Position numbers and translations under genes: made by a program. Source: Ruminococcus sp. (GTDB lineage Bacteria; Bacillota; Clostridia; Lachnospirales; Lachnospiraceae). Taken from it: 64,000 nt of DNA. The stretch lies in NCBI GenBank assembly GCA_013911065.1, contig JACERV010000023.1, positions 23,589 through 87,588 on the forward strand. Direction: 5' to 3'. Of the stretch, positions 8,744-18,372 are shown in pieces (the first letter of the stretch is position 1; each line of letters starts with the position of its first letter). The notes beneath the pieces were generated by a model that worked only from the letters and a program-made list of their open reading frames with translations, was not told where the DNA came from and did no database searches.

Positions 8744-9502
8744 GTGACAATACTTTATTTTTCAGCAACAGGCAATAATTTATATCTTGCAAAAGAAATT
8801 GGGGGTGAGCTTGTTTCTATTCCTCAAGCTATGAAGAATGGAACAACCTCTTTTTCTGATGATAAAATCGGTTTGGTCTTTCCGGTATATCATCTATCTG
8901 TGCCGTCAATAGTTGCCGCTTTTATTAAAACCTCTCATTTTCAATGTGACTATCTATTTGCCGTCTTATCATACGGCATGTTCGGGGGTGCGGCTCCAAA
9001 CGAGTTGAAGAAAATCGTAAGTGAGGCCGGTACATCATTTTCTTATATAAACACTATCCAAATGGTTGATAACTGGGTTCCGGGATTTGATATGGCGAAG
9101 CAAAAAGAAATTGATCCTAAAAAGAAAGTTGACGCACATTTAGCAAACATCGTAGCTGATATAAACGCTTCAAAAAAGTGGATTTGCCGAAATGGTCTGT
9201 TTGCAAAACTGGCAACAAAAATTATGCTCAAAAGAAAAGACGGTAGCGAAGCAGCCTTTGCTCAATCCTTTACTGTCGAAGATAATTGTACAAAGTGTGG
9301 GACTTGTGCAAAAGTCTGTCCTGTTGGTAACATTGTGGTCGAAAATGCGAAGCCGGTTTTTGATAACCATTGTATTCGCTGCCTTGCCTGTACACAAAAT
9401 TGTCCGCCAAACGCAATACGACTTCCGAGAGAAAAAAGCAGACATCGTTATAGAAATCCACATATTAGTCTGCAAGAAATCATACAAGCAAATAAGCAAT
9501 AA
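8744..9502 (+). CDS. EFR1-family flavodoxin/ferredoxin protein
   Basis: 252 residues. The N-terminal part is flavodoxin-like (ILYFSATGNNLYLAKEI, the FMN phosphate-binding loop). The C-terminal part carries two 4Fe-4S motifs, CTKCGTCAKVCP and CIRCLACTQNCP, near residues 183-215. This architecture belongs to the EFR1 (extracellular-electron/flavodoxin-ferredoxin) family of anaerobic Firmicutes, which moves electrons between flavin and iron-sulfur partners. The start is GTG with AAGGAGGG eight bases upstream. It stands alone between two terminators. Confidence 0.88.
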   Translation: MTILYFSATGNNLYLAKEIGGELVSIPQAMKNGTTSFSDDKIGLVFPVYHLSVPSIVAAFIKTSHFQCDYLFAVLSYGMFGGAAPNELKKIVSEAGTSFSYINTIQMVDNWVPGFDMAKQKEIDPKKKVDAHLANIVADINASKKWICRNGLFAKLATKIMLKRKDGSEAAFAQSFTVEDNCTKCGTCAKVCPVGNIVVENAKPVFDNHCIRCLACTQNCPPNAIRLPREKSRHRYRNPHISLQEIIQANKQ

Positions 9503-9654
9503 TCAGTCTAAAAAAATTCTGTTTTTGAGTGAGTTAAATATCAATTTGATAGTGCGATCAAAATCCGCCCATTCAAACTGTCACAGCTTTTATCTGAATA
9601 AAAATTCAAGTTACGTATAAAGTGAAATTAAAAATTAGTTTATCTACAGTCTGA

Positions 9655-9685
9655 GGGGGGGATTCCAAATAATCCCACCCCTTTT
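9655..9685 (+). terminator. Rho-independent terminator after EFR1 gene
   Basis: GGGGGGGATT against ATCCCACCCC with a seven-base loop, followed by TTTT. It lies 150 bases after the EFR1 stop; the sequence between holds nothing I recognise. Confidence 0.75.
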
Positions 9686-9767
9686 GCATATTTAAAAATC
9701 GCATTTGTGGGTGAACAGTTAAATTTGCCGTAGGACACAAAAATTTTCAGCATATTTCCCATACCTC

Positions 9768-9826
9768 TTGACAAGAAGTCTACTGCTTGCTAAAATGATA
9801 ATCAAGTTATCGATAATAGAGTTATC
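9768..9826 (+). promoter_or_regulatory. Strong promoter with tandem GATAA-N5-TTATC operators
   Basis: TTGACA at 9768-9773 and TAAAAT at 9791-9796 are 17 bases apart. Directly downstream, two adjacent 15-base units (9797-9811 and 9812-9826) each have the form GATAA-N5-TTATC and cover the start site. This placement fits a repressor. The half-sites resemble Fur-box hexamers (GATAAT) but the spacing is not the classical one. The transcript would lead into the ABC exporter operon at 10103 after about 300 bases. Confidence 0.65.
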
Positions 9827-9945
9827 AATCTTTTGACGACGGTCTGCGAGCCTTTTATCCACGGCTGCACTTGGAGCAAATCGATTCCCATTGTGAGCTG
9901 ATATGCAGGCTGTTCAATTGGTATCATGTTTTGAGATTCGATGCG

Positions 9946-9986
9946 GCAAAATAAAATTCCCTTGTCATAAAGGGAGTTTTATTTGC
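9946..9986 (+). terminator. Leader hairpin, possible attenuator
   Basis: A long stem: GCAAAATAAAATTCCCTT at 9946-9963 pairs with 9970-9986 across a short loop. It lies in the leader between the 9768 promoter and the ABC genes. It could stop or stabilise the leader RNA. A second hairpin, AATCCCTTT/AAAGGGATT, is at 10021-10040. Confidence 0.5.
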
Positions 9987-9992
9987 TCTATA

Positions 9993-10010
9993 AGTTAGTT
10001 GAAACTAATC
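9993..10010 (+). promoter_or_regulatory. DtxR-type operator candidate 1
   Basis: AGTTAG-N6-CTAATC. It shares the AGTTAG-N6-CTAA architecture with the site at 10055 and resembles the TTAG...CTAA boxes of DtxR/IdeR/MntR-type repressors. A DtxR-family gene ends the downstream cluster (15045), so autoregulation by iron or manganese is a reasonable inference. Confidence 0.55.
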
Positions 10011-10054
10011 AGGAGAAGCCAATCCCTTTTCAAAGGGATTTTCAACTGCCGTAA

Positions 10055-10072
10055 AGTTAGTAGTATCTAACT
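10055..10072 (+). promoter_or_regulatory. DtxR-type operator candidate 2
   Basis: AGTTAG-TAGTAT-CTAACT, a perfect 6-base inverted repeat with a 6-base spacer, 16 bases before the AAGGAGGG ribosome site of the ABC operon. It is the second copy of the box at 9993. Confidence 0.6.
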
Positions 10073-10102
10073 GGTATTTATTTACATAAGGAGGGTTTCG
10101 TT

Positions 10103-11854
10103 TTGTTCAAAAAAATTCTTGGATATGCCGGTGAGCATCGAAGAACTACCTATAAGGCCGTCGCCGTAATGCTGATTGGCATGGTTATGCAGGTGCTGCC
10201 ATTCTGGTTTATCTACCAAATTATCCGGCCGTTGCTCCTGCAGGAGCCGATTACTGCGGAATATGTCATCTGGCGGGTGGCCGCCATTGCGCTTTGTACC
10301 GTGCTGTATGCGGTATTTTACATCAGGGGGCTTGCCCTCTCCCACAACGCGGCCTACAATACGCTTCAAAATCTTCGCATCTCCTTGCAAGGCAAGCTGG
10401 AAAAGCTGCCCCTTGGCGCAATTCAGGAAAAAGGGGTGGGAGTCATTAAAAAGACCTTCATCGATGACATCGAGACCATCGAACTGCCTCTGGCCCATGC
10501 CATTCCGGAGGGTATCGCCAATATGGCCATTCCCGTGCTGGTCTTCCTCGGTATGTTTGCCGCCGATTGGAGGATGGCCCTGCTGGCCCTTGCCGCCCTG
10601 CCCCTGGGAGCCATCGCTATGGCAATTATGTATCGGTGCGGCATGAGCTCGATGAACGACTACTATTCTTCAGCCCAGAAAATGAACGGCACCATTGTGG
10701 AGTACATCAATGGCATGGAGGTGGTAAAGGTGTTCAACCGGGACGGAGAATCCTACCACCGCTATGAGAACAGCATCAAGAGCTACCGGGACTTCACCCT
10801 GAAATGGTATAAGGTTTGTTGGCCGTGGATGGCGATTTATGGATGCCTTGTCCCCTGTGTGGCGCTGTTTGTCCTGCCGGTGGGATCGTATTTTGTCCTG
10901 CAAGGGTATTCGACTCTTCCAAATCTGGCTCTGGCGCTGTGTATGTCCTTCAGCATCGGCGCACCGCTGCTGCGGCTCATGGGCTTTTTCCCCAGCATGG
11001 CGCGGATTAACTATGTGGTGTCCAATCTGGAAGAGATGATGAGCGAAGCGCCTCTTATCCAGTCTGCTGCTCCGTTTTCTGGCAAGGGGCATGGCGTGTG
11101 TTTTGAGGACGTGCGCTTTGCCTACAAAGATACCGAGGTGCTTCATGGTGTGACGCTGGATATCCCCGAAGGGAGCCTGACGGCTCTTGTTGGGGAATCG
11201 GGCAGCGGAAAATCTACGCTGGCCAAGCTTTTGGTGCATTTCTATGACGTCACTGCAGGTGCAATCAAGGTCGGCGGGCAGGATATCCGGGAGATGAGTC
11301 TTGAGGCTCTCAACGACCAAATCTCTTATGTGGCCCAGGAACAGTTCCTCTTTAACATGAGCCTCTTGGAAAATATCCGGCTTGGACGCCCGGGCGCCAC
11401 CGATGCTGAGGTGCTGGCCGCTGCCGAAAAGGCCCAGTGCGGCGAGTTCCTCGCCAGGCTGGAACAAGGCGCCCACACCATGGCGGGAGACGGAGGCAAG
11501 CAGCTTTCGGGAGGAGAACGCCAGCGCATTTCCATCGCCCGGGCAATCCTCAAAAATGCTCCTATCGTGGTGCTGGACGAGGCCACCGCCTTTATGGACC
11601 CGGAGAACGAAGAAAAGATGAATGAGGCCATTGCCGAGGTAATCCGGGGCAAGACGGTCATTGTTATCGCCCACCGGCTCCAGTCGATTATCAATGCAGA
11701 TCAGATCTGCGTGTTAGATGCCGGAAATCTGGCTGCCGCGGGAACCCATGAGGAATTACTAAAAACTTGCTCTGCCTATCAAAAGCTCTGGAAGGCGGCC
11801 CAGGGCAGCGCCGGATGGAAGGTCAGCACTGCAAAGGAGGTAGAATCCGTATGA
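10103..11854 (+). CDS. ABC exporter half-transporter A (TMD-NBD)
   Basis: 583 residues: a six-helix membrane domain (about 1-300) and an ATPase domain (about 330-570) with Walker A GESGSGKST near 363, signature LSGGERQR near 467 and Walker B VVLDEAT near 488. The start is TTG with AAGGAGGG eight bases upstream. It overlaps the next half-transporter by four bases, so the two form a heterodimer. Pairs of this kind next to a DtxR-type regulator resemble the IrtAB/YbtPQ group that handles metal chelates, but direction and substrate are not shown by the sequence. The gene is clearly GC-richer than the flanking genome. Confidence 0.92.
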   Translation: MFKKILGYAGEHRRTTYKAVAVMLIGMVMQVLPFWFIYQIIRPLLLQEPITAEYVIWRVAAIALCTVLYAVFYIRGLALSHNAAYNTLQNLRISLQGKLEKLPLGAIQEKGVGVIKKTFIDDIETIELPLAHAIPEGIANMAIPVLVFLGMFAADWRMALLALAALPLGAIAMAIMYRCGMSSMNDYYSSAQKMNGTIVEYINGMEVVKVFNRDGESYHRYENSIKSYRDFTLKWYKVCWPWMAIYGCLVPCVALFVLPVGSYFVLQGYSTLPNLALALCMSFSIGAPLLRLMGFFPSMARINYVVSNLEEMMSEAPLIQSAAPFSGKGHGVCFEDVRFAYKDTEVLHGVTLDIPEGSLTALVGESGSGKSTLAKLLVHFYDVTAGAIKVGGQDIREMSLEALNDQISYVAQEQFLFNMSLLENIRLGRPGATDAEVLAAAEKAQCGEFLARLEQGAHTMAGDGGKQLSGGERQRISIARAILKNAPIVVLDEATAFMDPENEEKMNEAIAEVIRGKTVIVIAHRLQSIINADQICVLDAGNLAAAGTHEELLKTCSAYQKLWKAAQGSAGWKVSTAKEVESV

Positions 11855-13599
11855 TCAGCTTAATCAGACGTATCGTAAACGCTTCGGGGAAATATAAGCA
11901 CAGGATTTTGTGGGCTTTTGTATTCTCTTTTTTGAAGGGCATCCTGCACAACGTACCCATCGGGCTTGGATTTTTCGCCCTTGCTGCTTTTTATCATGAC
12001 ACCGCCACCCCTGTGTTCTGCCTGCAGATTGGCCTTGCTATGGTGGCTGCGCTGCTGCTGCAAATGCTGTTCCACCATATTGCTGACCGGCTGCAAGCGG
12101 CGGCGGGGTTCCTCCTCTACGCCGACAAGCGGATGGAGCTGGGGGCGCATCTGCGCAAAATGCCTATGGGCTATTTCACCGAGGGCAATATTGGCAAGAT
12201 TAGCTCAGTGCTCTCCACCGACATGGTGTTCATTGAGGAAAACGGTATGAACGTGCTGGCTGACCTCATGAGCTATCTCTTCTCCCAGGGGATTCTGGTG
12301 GTATTTCTCTTTTTCTTCAATGTGTGGATTGGCCTTGCGGGGCTATGCATACTTCTTGCCATTACCCTATTGGGGCGGGGACTTAAAAAAGAGGCTATGA
12401 AGGACTCCGACGTCCGGCAGGCCCAACTTGAAAACCTCACCGAATCGGTTCTGGATTTCACCGAGGGCATTGGCATCATCAAGACCTATAACCTGCTGGG
12501 GGAAAAGTCCAAGGTCCTCACCGACAGCTTTAAGGAAACCTGCCGAACGAGCTTGGAGTTTGAAGAAAACCATACGCCTTGGCAGCGGGGGCTGAATTTA
12601 ATCTATGGCCTTGGCACCACCCTTGTGATCGGACTGACTGCATTCCTGTATTTTAAGGGGATGCTGGATGTGACCTATCTGGTGGGCATCATGCTCTTTG
12701 TGTTCGATCTGTTCGGGCCAATCAAGGCACTGTATGGCCAAAGCGCGCGGCTTACTGTTATGAACAGCTGTATGGACCGCATCGAGGAGGTGTTTTCTGA
12801 GCGGGAGCTGCCTGACACAGGGAGGCATACCATCCCCGCCCACAGTGACGCTCCTGAGGTACGGTTTGAGAATGTCAGCTTTGCCTATGGGGAAAAGGAT
12901 GTGTTGCGGAATATCTCTTTTGAACTTCACAAAAACCAGATGCTGGCTCTGATTGGCCCTTCGGGTGGGGGGAAATCCACCATTGCCAGCCTTCTCGCCC
13001 GTTTTTGGGATGTGAAGTCGGGGCGGATTCTGGTGCGGGGGCAGGATATCCGAAATGTTCCCCTCAGTGAGCTGATGGATCAAATCAGCATGGTATTTCA
13101 GCGGGTTTATCTGTTCCGGGATACCATCTACAACAACATCAGCATGGGCAGGCCCGATGCCAGCCGTGAGGAAGTGATGGAGGCGGCGAAAAAGGCTCGC
13201 TGCTATGACTTTATTATGGCCCTGCCCGATGGCTTTGACACCGTGGTGGGAGAGGGCGGCGCCAGTCTCTCCGGTGGGGAGCAGCAGCGTATTTCCATTG
13301 CCCGCTGCATTTTGAAGGATGCACCCGTTGTCATTCTGGATGAAGCCACTGCCAGCGTAGATGCGGACAATGAAATCTACATCCAGCAGGCCATCAGCGA
13401 GCTGTGCAAAGGGAAAACACTGCTGGTCATCGCCCACCGGCTGAACACCATACGGCATGCAGATAAGATTCTGGTTATTGCGGACGGCGGTATTGCCCAG
13501 CAAGGCTCCCATGAAACGCTGATGGAGCAGGGCGGCATCTACAAAAGTTTTGTCAGCGCCCGGGAAAACAGCCGGGGCTGGAGCCGCAAGGGCGCATGA
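11851..13599 (+). CDS. ABC exporter half-transporter B (TMD-NBD)
   Basis: 582 residues from ATG 11851 (MISLIRRIVNASGKYK), overlapping the upstream stop as ATGA with a GGAGG site. The membrane domain occupies the first 320 residues. The ATPase domain has Walker A GPSGGGKST near 369, signature LSGGEQQR near 472 and Walker B VILDEAT near 493. It is the partner of the 10103 product. Same high GC content. Metal-chelate or siderophore-like transport is suggested by the downstream DtxR-type regulator and the upstream operators. Confidence 0.92.
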   Translation: MISLIRRIVNASGKYKHRILWAFVFSFLKGILHNVPIGLGFFALAAFYHDTATPVFCLQIGLAMVAALLLQMLFHHIADRLQAAAGFLLYADKRMELGAHLRKMPMGYFTEGNIGKISSVLSTDMVFIEENGMNVLADLMSYLFSQGILVVFLFFFNVWIGLAGLCILLAITLLGRGLKKEAMKDSDVRQAQLENLTESVLDFTEGIGIIKTYNLLGEKSKVLTDSFKETCRTSLEFEENHTPWQRGLNLIYGLGTTLVIGLTAFLYFKGMLDVTYLVGIMLFVFDLFGPIKALYGQSARLTVMNSCMDRIEEVFSERELPDTGRHTIPAHSDAPEVRFENVSFAYGEKDVLRNISFELHKNQMLALIGPSGGGKSTIASLLARFWDVKSGRILVRGQDIRNVPLSELMDQISMVFQRVYLFRDTIYNNISMGRPDASREEVMEAAKKARCYDFIMALPDGFDTVVGEGGASLSGGEQQRISIARCILKDAPVVILDEATASVDADNEIYIQQAISELCKGKTLLVIAHRLNTIRHADKILVIADGGIAQQGSHETLMEQGGIYKSFVSARENSRGWSRKGA

Positions 13600-13681
13600 A
13601 AGTGAGAGCAAGGCTGCCCTGCCGACTGCGGTTAGCGGAGGCCTTGCTTCCTTATATATGGAAGAAAGTTGAGGAGAGACG

Positions 13682-14329
13682 ATGAAACAAGCTACCATTC
13701 CTTACGATTTTACAGCAAGATTTCTCTGGCACTTCTTTTCGCGGATATTTTTTCCTTCTTTGAAGAAGCATTGTTCTGGTATGGATATTCCTGCGTTAAA
13801 GAAAGCGAGCAAAAAGCGTTACAGGGAAATTCTTGCCCGCACGCCTTCCATTGGCAGCACCAAGGAAAATCCCCTGGCTATGGCTTTAACATGGGGCGCC
13901 TTGGTGATTGCCGTTTACCAGTCCGGCAACGGTAAGATTGCGGAAGAAACACTGGGTAAAATGATTGCTTCCATGGGGGAAAACCCTCTCATGCGGCGCA
14001 TGAACAAAAAAGATCCGTTTACCAAAGCCTTTCAGGATAAAAAGGCGCTTCAGGCAAAAGCATCCCAGGAAAAAGATAATCTGTATGACTGGAAAAGCGA
14101 ATTTATCCCCGGTGATACGCTTGAGGAATATGGCATAAATTATACCCAGTGCGGGCTTTGCAGTCTGGCGAAGCAGGAAGGCTGCACAAACATCGTGCCC
14201 CAAATGTGCCAATTTGATTTTATCTCAGCAAACTTTATGGGAGCGGAGCTGATCCGCACGAAAACCTTGGCAGAGGGAGATGAGTGCTGTAACTTCCATT
14301 ATCGCAAAAAGAGAGGAGGAAATACATGA
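13682..14329 (+). CDS. L-2-amino-thiazoline-4-carboxylate hydrolase-like protein
   Basis: 215 residues of the ATC-hydrolase-like family: an N-terminal helical part and a conserved C-terminal region with YTQCGLCSLAKQEGC, MCQFDF and a final GDECCNFHY. Family members are annotated after the enzyme that opens the ATC ring to N-carbamoyl-cysteine, but most have no tested substrate. GAGGAG precedes the ATG. The stop overlaps the VOC gene by four bases. It lies inside the metal-regulated GC-rich block, so its true substrate may be related to the exported compound. A distant relative is at 18373. Confidence 0.75.
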   Translation: MKQATIPYDFTARFLWHFFSRIFFPSLKKHCSGMDIPALKKASKKRYREILARTPSIGSTKENPLAMALTWGALVIAVYQSGNGKIAEETLGKMIASMGENPLMRRMNKKDPFTKAFQDKKALQAKASQEKDNLYDWKSEFIPGDTLEEYGINYTQCGLCSLAKQEGCTNIVPQMCQFDFISANFMGAELIRTKTLAEGDECCNFHYRKKRGGNT

Positions 14330-14967
14330 AGGTAAGCCATATCATATACAAGGTAGAGGATTTGCATAAGGCGGTAGAGGAGTTCCGTGAACAGGGCTTT
14401 GCGGTGGAATATGGAAAGGCCAAAAATCCGTATAATGCGGTCATTTACTTTTCCCAAGGCCCCTATCTGGAGCTTTTGTGGTCAACAGGGATGCCGGACA
14501 TTGCCAAAAGGATGCTTCGGTTGTTTGGCAACCGCAAGATGGCTGATCGAATGGATTTCTGGGACCATTATCCCTCCGGATGCTGCGGAATGCACTTGGA
14601 AAACTATGCTTCCGATCTGGAACAGGAAAAGGCAGTACTGAAAAAGCATCATCAAAAGTTTTTTGAGCTCAGCTCTGTCCGCAAGGATACGAAGGGCAGG
14701 GCACTGCGCTGCCGATGCCTGTTCCCCGATGAACTGGGTATCCCCTCTATGATGACCTATTTCAGTACCGACCCAAAGCCTAAAAACTTTGTGCATCCTA
14801 ATGGAGTGGTTAGAATTGGAGCCGTTTACTTTGGGACCAAGTCCGACTATATTCCTTTGATTCAGGAGTTGTGTGACGATGAATTCCTGCACCTGTTTGT
14901 AAGTGAGAAACCCGGTGATGACATTCGCTTCGAATTTCAATTTCTGTCCAATACAATCGAACAATAG
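14326..14967 (+). CDS. VOC (glyoxalase-like) family protein
   Basis: 213 residues starting MKVSHIIYKVEDLHKAVEEF, the typical first beta-alpha-beta unit of the vicinal oxygen chelate fold, with a second repeat after residue 85. These proteins bind a divalent metal and act in isomerisation, ring opening or drug binding. The start is coupled to the upstream stop. It is the fourth gene of the operon; its substrate is unknown. Confidence 0.75.
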   Translation: MKVSHIIYKVEDLHKAVEEFREQGFAVEYGKAKNPYNAVIYFSQGPYLELLWSTGMPDIAKRMLRLFGNRKMADRMDFWDHYPSGCCGMHLENYASDLEQEKAVLKKHHQKFFELSSVRKDTKGRALRCRCLFPDELGIPSMMTYFSTDPKPKNFVHPNGVVRIGAVYFGTKSDYIPLIQELCDDEFLHLFVSEKPGDDIRFEFQFLSNTIEQ

Positions 14968-15044
14968 CCGGGGCTGAAGATGGCCAGGCCGTTTATAGCA
15001 ATATGAAACTTGAAACTACCGCAGGAGGACGGGAGGGATATCAT

Positions 15045-15488
15045 ATGTCTGATCTTACAATATCAATGCAGCACTATATAAAAGCCGTTTACGAACTCTC
15101 CTGCGCCGGCAGCGACTATGTACGTATCATAGATGTTGCAGACGAACTGGGCGTATCCAAAGCCAGCGCCAGCTTCGCTATGAGCCGGCTGAATGAAATG
15201 GGATTGGTGTGCCGAAATGAGTTCCGGCAGGTGATGCTTACACCAGAAGGAGAAACCTTTGCCGTTCGGATGCTGGATAAGTTTGCGGTCATATATCGGT
15301 TTTTGCATAATGTGCTGGGATTAGGCGAAGAAACTGCGGCTGCCGATGCCTGTGCAATGGAACATGTCATCAGCGTTGAAACCCTATGCGCTCTGTGCCG
15401 GTTCAACAGCCGTAAGGAAAAGGAACATCGATGCGAAGGAAAATGCTCTGTAAGAGCACAAAAGTTTTCGGATCATTCGAAACGCTAG
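15045..15488 (+). CDS. DtxR/MntR-family metal-dependent regulator
   Basis: 147 residues from ATG 15045 (MSDLTISMQHYIKAVYEL), eight bases after GGGAGG; an upstream in-frame ATG at 15003 lacks a good site. The winged helix reads VRIIDVADELGVSKASASFAMSRLNEMGLV, followed by the dimerisation helix with HNVLGLGEETAAADACAMEHV, where the family places its metal ligands. The C-terminus is short and cysteine-rich (CALCRF, CEGKC) and lacks the SH3 domain. It probably binds the AGTTAG-N6-CTAA boxes at 9993 and 10055 and controls the cluster in response to Fe or Mn. Confidence 0.88.
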   Translation: MSDLTISMQHYIKAVYELSCAGSDYVRIIDVADELGVSKASASFAMSRLNEMGLVCRNEFRQVMLTPEGETFAVRMLDKFAVIYRFLHNVLGLGEETAAADACAMEHVISVETLCALCRFNSRKEKEHRCEGKCSVRAQKFSDHSKR

Positions 15489-15584
15489 CCCTGTCTTCCT
15501 AAGAATTGGCAGCTGATACGATTGGACAGCAGGAAGTCACAAGGATAAGCTGTGGCCCTGCCCCATAAGGCCAACTGAATACGG

Positions 15585-15626
15585 AAAACACCTCATTTCC
15601 AAAGCCACTTGTGAATGAGGTGTTTT
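15585..15626. terminator. Bidirectional terminator
   Basis: AAAACACCTCATT at 15585-15597 pairs with AATGAGGTGTTTT at 15614-15626. The A-run on one side and T-run on the other make it work in both directions, between the converging DtxR and chemoreceptor genes. Confidence 0.8.
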
Positions 15627-15706
15627 AATATGTATTTTATTTAATGCCTTATACCAAAGAATATGGTGCATAACTCCAGTATGGAAATCATACCATCAAA
15701 GTCTTA

Positions 15707-17821
15707 TTACATATATTTGTTGCTGTCTTGTGTAAAGTCTTCTGATTTTTCCTTAGGGAGATCATCATCGTACTTCTGATGTACCGTAGCCAGGGTAAAC
15801 TTGTTCACAAGGCTGTTAAGCATGCTGGCCTGACTGGAGAGTTCCTCGCTGGCAGCAGCGGACTGCTCTGACGTGGCAGCGGTAGTCTGTACTACGGAGG
15901 AAATCTGGCCGGTTCCTTCTGCAATCTGCTGCATTGAGTCAGACTGAACAACAGAAGCCTCTGAAATCCGGTCAAGTAAGTCGGCTACATCCTGAACATT
16001 TCCCACAATGCCTGACAGTGAATCGGCAGTTTTCTCTACGATATCTGCTCCGCGCTTTACGGAACGGATAGAGTCTTCAATCAAGTTTGCTGTATTAGAT
16101 GTAGCCTCTGCTGTTTTTTGAGCAAGGTTACGGACCTCATCCGCTACAACCGCAAACCCTTTTCCTGCATTTCCGGCCCGGGCAGCCTCTATTGATGCAT
16201 TTAATGCCAGGATATTGGTCTGGAATGCAATGTCATCAATGGTCCTGATAATACCGTTAATTTCACGGGTCTTGTCACTGATTTCGTTCATTGCGGCAAT
16301 CATCGTGTTCATTTGCTCATTCCCGGATAATACGTCAGTAACTGCCACTTTGGAAAGGTCGTTGGCTTTACGTGCCATCTCCGCATTGGAAGTGACCTGA
16401 TCGGTGACTTCATCAATGGTGGCAGAAATCTCTTGAATTGATGCAGCCTGCTCGGTAGCTCCCTGGCTGAGTGATTGTGCTCCGGCAGCCACCTGGTCGG
16501 AACCGGAAGCAATCTGATTGGAAGAGATTTTTATCTGTTCCAGTGTTTCGGTCAGTGTGTAGGAGATATTGAGTAAAGCGGTCTTAACTGCGCTGAATTC
16601 ACCGATATAATCGGACTGCAGTTCAAAGGCCATATTTCCATGTGCAATCTGGTTTAGGACGGAAGAAATTTCTTCTATGTAATTTTTATACAGGTTTAAG
16701 GTAACACCAATCTTCTGGAATGCATCTACCAGTAATCCAATCTCTCCCGTGGCTTTGATTTGAAGATTTACATTGAAGTTTCCGTTCGAAACCTCCTGGG
16801 CAGACTTGGTAACGGCTTTTATCGGTTTTGCTATGGAGTTACTTACAATAATTCCTGCAATAAGAACAATGACTAATACCACTGCGAGCACTGTATAGAT
16901 AAGCGCCTTAAGCTCACGGACACTTTGGAACAGGTCCGATTCTGAAATAACAGCAACATAGCGCCAATTGGTTGATTCAGATAAAAAGCTCTTGATAAAA
17001 TATGGCTTGCCGTCAAGTTTTATCTGCAGGAAGTCTGCATCACTGCTGACTGCGTTCAGGAATTTTTCACCGTATGCCTCGGAAAGGTTGAGGAAGTTAT
17101 TTTCCGGATTACTTGGATCGGCAAGGATAGTTCCGTCTCCGGTGATTATCATATAGTATCCCTTGGCATTCTCCGTTGCTTTTTCCATAAGGGCGGTAAG
17201 GGAATTCAAGCTCATGTCCATTGCCATAACGCCGATAACCTTGCCGTTAGAATCTTTGATTGCCTGGGAAGCTCCCACGATGGTCACATCATCAGTGGCG
17301 AAATAATATGGTTCCCCCAAAACGGGTCCGTCCGGGTGGTCCTTGGCATTCGGATACCAGGGACGGGTCCGGGGATCGAAACCGGCGGAAATATTTGAGT
17401 CAGGATATTGTATGTAGCCTCCGTCTTCAGTTCCCATGTACACGTATTGGTAGTCGGGATGGGAGCTGCCGAATTCGGAAAAACTTTCGAATATGGCCTG
17501 TTCAACCGGTCCGTTCTGCCCAGGTGTCATTTTAGTGTCAGAAGTGGTTGAAGCATAGGAAGTAATTGTATTGTCAGATGTTTTAAGCAGTGCACCTTCG
17601 GAGTAGTATCTTACATTGCTGAGCATACTGTCAAATATGGAATCCACGTTGTCATTCACAAGAGACAATTGTGTATTCACCGAATGCTTTTGTTCTGTCA
17701 GCAGGGTGTTTTCCATTTGGTTTAAAAACAATATGCCGACCCCCATCAAAGGTAAGATTGCAAAAAATGCGAGTAAAAAACTTAGTTTGAACCTCATGGA
17801 TTGAAAACGTTTCATTTTCAT
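15707..17821 (-). CDS. Methyl-accepting chemotaxis protein with dCache sensor
   Basis: 704 residues. It has an N-terminal membrane helix ([20 protein letters not shown]), an extracellular double-Cache sensor domain to about residue 280 (with DPRTRPWY, the usual ligand-pocket motif), a second membrane helix ([16 protein letters not shown]), a HAMP linker and a long coiled-coil signalling domain with the hairpin tip [22 protein letters not shown]. dCache receptors of this type usually sense amino acids or organic acids. No other chemotaxis genes are nearby, so it is an orphan receptor. Confidence 0.95.
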   Translation of the reverse strand: MKMKRFQSMRFKLSFLLAFFAILPLMGVGILFLNQMENTLLTEQKHSVNTQLSLVNDNVDSIFDSMLSNVRYYSEGALLKTSDNTITSYASTTSDTKMTPGQNGPVEQAIFESFSEFGSSHPDYQYVYMGTEDGGYIQYPDSNISAGFDPRTRPWYPNAKDHPDGPVLGEPYYFATDDVTIVGASQAIKDSNGKVIGVMAMDMSLNSLTALMEKATENAKGYYMIITGDGTILADPSNPENNFLNLSEAYGEKFLNAVSSDADFLQIKLDGKPYFIKSFLSESTNWRYVAVISESDLFQSVRELKALIYTVLAVVLVIVLIAGIIVSNSIAKPIKAVTKSAQEVSNGNFNVNLQIKATGEIGLLVDAFQKIGVTLNLYKNYIEEISSVLNQIAHGNMAFELQSDYIGEFSAVKTALLNISYTLTETLEQIKISSNQIASGSDQVAAGAQSLSQGATEQAASIQEISATIDEVTDQVTSNAEMARKANDLSKVAVTDVLSGNEQMNTMIAAMNEISDKTREINGIIRTIDDIAFQTNILALNASIEAARAGNAGKGFAVVADEVRNLAQKTAEATSNTANLIEDSIRSVKRGADIVEKTADSLSGIVGNVQDVADLLDRISEASVVQSDSMQQIAEGTGQISSVVQTTAATSEQSAAASEELSSQASMLNSLVNKFTLATVHQKYDDDLPKEKSEDFTQDSNKYM

Positions 17822-18043
17822 ATAGATTTACCATCCTTCTTGTCATAGATACTATTTTTAGGATATTGTAGCAAATAATGGAAGGATATTCAATAACATT
17901 TTGGTAAAATTCGACAAAAACCGACAAATAAATAATTACATATAATAGGCATAAAGTTAGGCAAAGGTCTAATATCTTATTGCACCGGGAGTTTTCCGAG
18001 GGTATAATTAGGTAATAACAATTGCAGTAACATCACAGGGAGG

Positions 18044-18340
18044 ATGGATATGAATTTTGAGGGATTGATAATAGGGATAGCTGCTTTTGTAATTATCGGA
18101 GTATTTCATCCGATTGTCATAAAGGCAGAGTATTATATTGGGAAAAAGATATGGCCGGCTTTCCTGCTGGCTGGATTATTGCTGATAGCGTTATCCATAT
18201 ACATTAACCATATTACAGTTTCTGCCATTATTGGTATTACTGGATTTGCTTCCCTGTGGAGCATACATGAGCTTTTTGAGCAAGAGGAACGTGTAAAAAA
18301 AGGATGGTTTCCCAAAAACCCCAATAAAAGAGACCAATAG
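18044..18340 (+). CDS. Small membrane protein, DUF4491-like
   Basis: 98 residues with three hydrophobic segments (GLIIGIAAFVIIGVFHPIVI, WPAFLLAGLLLIALSIYI and the ISAIIGITGFASLW region) and a charged end KKGWFPKNP. The family is a small conserved membrane protein of Firmicutes with no known function. GGGAGG lies just upstream of the ATG. It precedes the ATC-hydrolase-like gene by 32 bases. Confidence 0.75.
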   Translation: MDMNFEGLIIGIAAFVIIGVFHPIVIKAEYYIGKKIWPAFLLAGLLLIALSIYINHITVSAIIGITGFASLWSIHELFEQEERVKKGWFPKNPNKRDQ

Positions 18341-18372
18341 AATTTTTTCTAAATTTAAGGAGGAAATACAAC

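Noticed and set aside
10176..10646. Long overlapping ORFs on both strands in the GC-rich block (10.1-13.7 kb)
   Set aside because: They run inside the ABC half-transporters, are rich in Arg, Pro, Ser and Cys and show no family motifs; they arise from high third-position GC.
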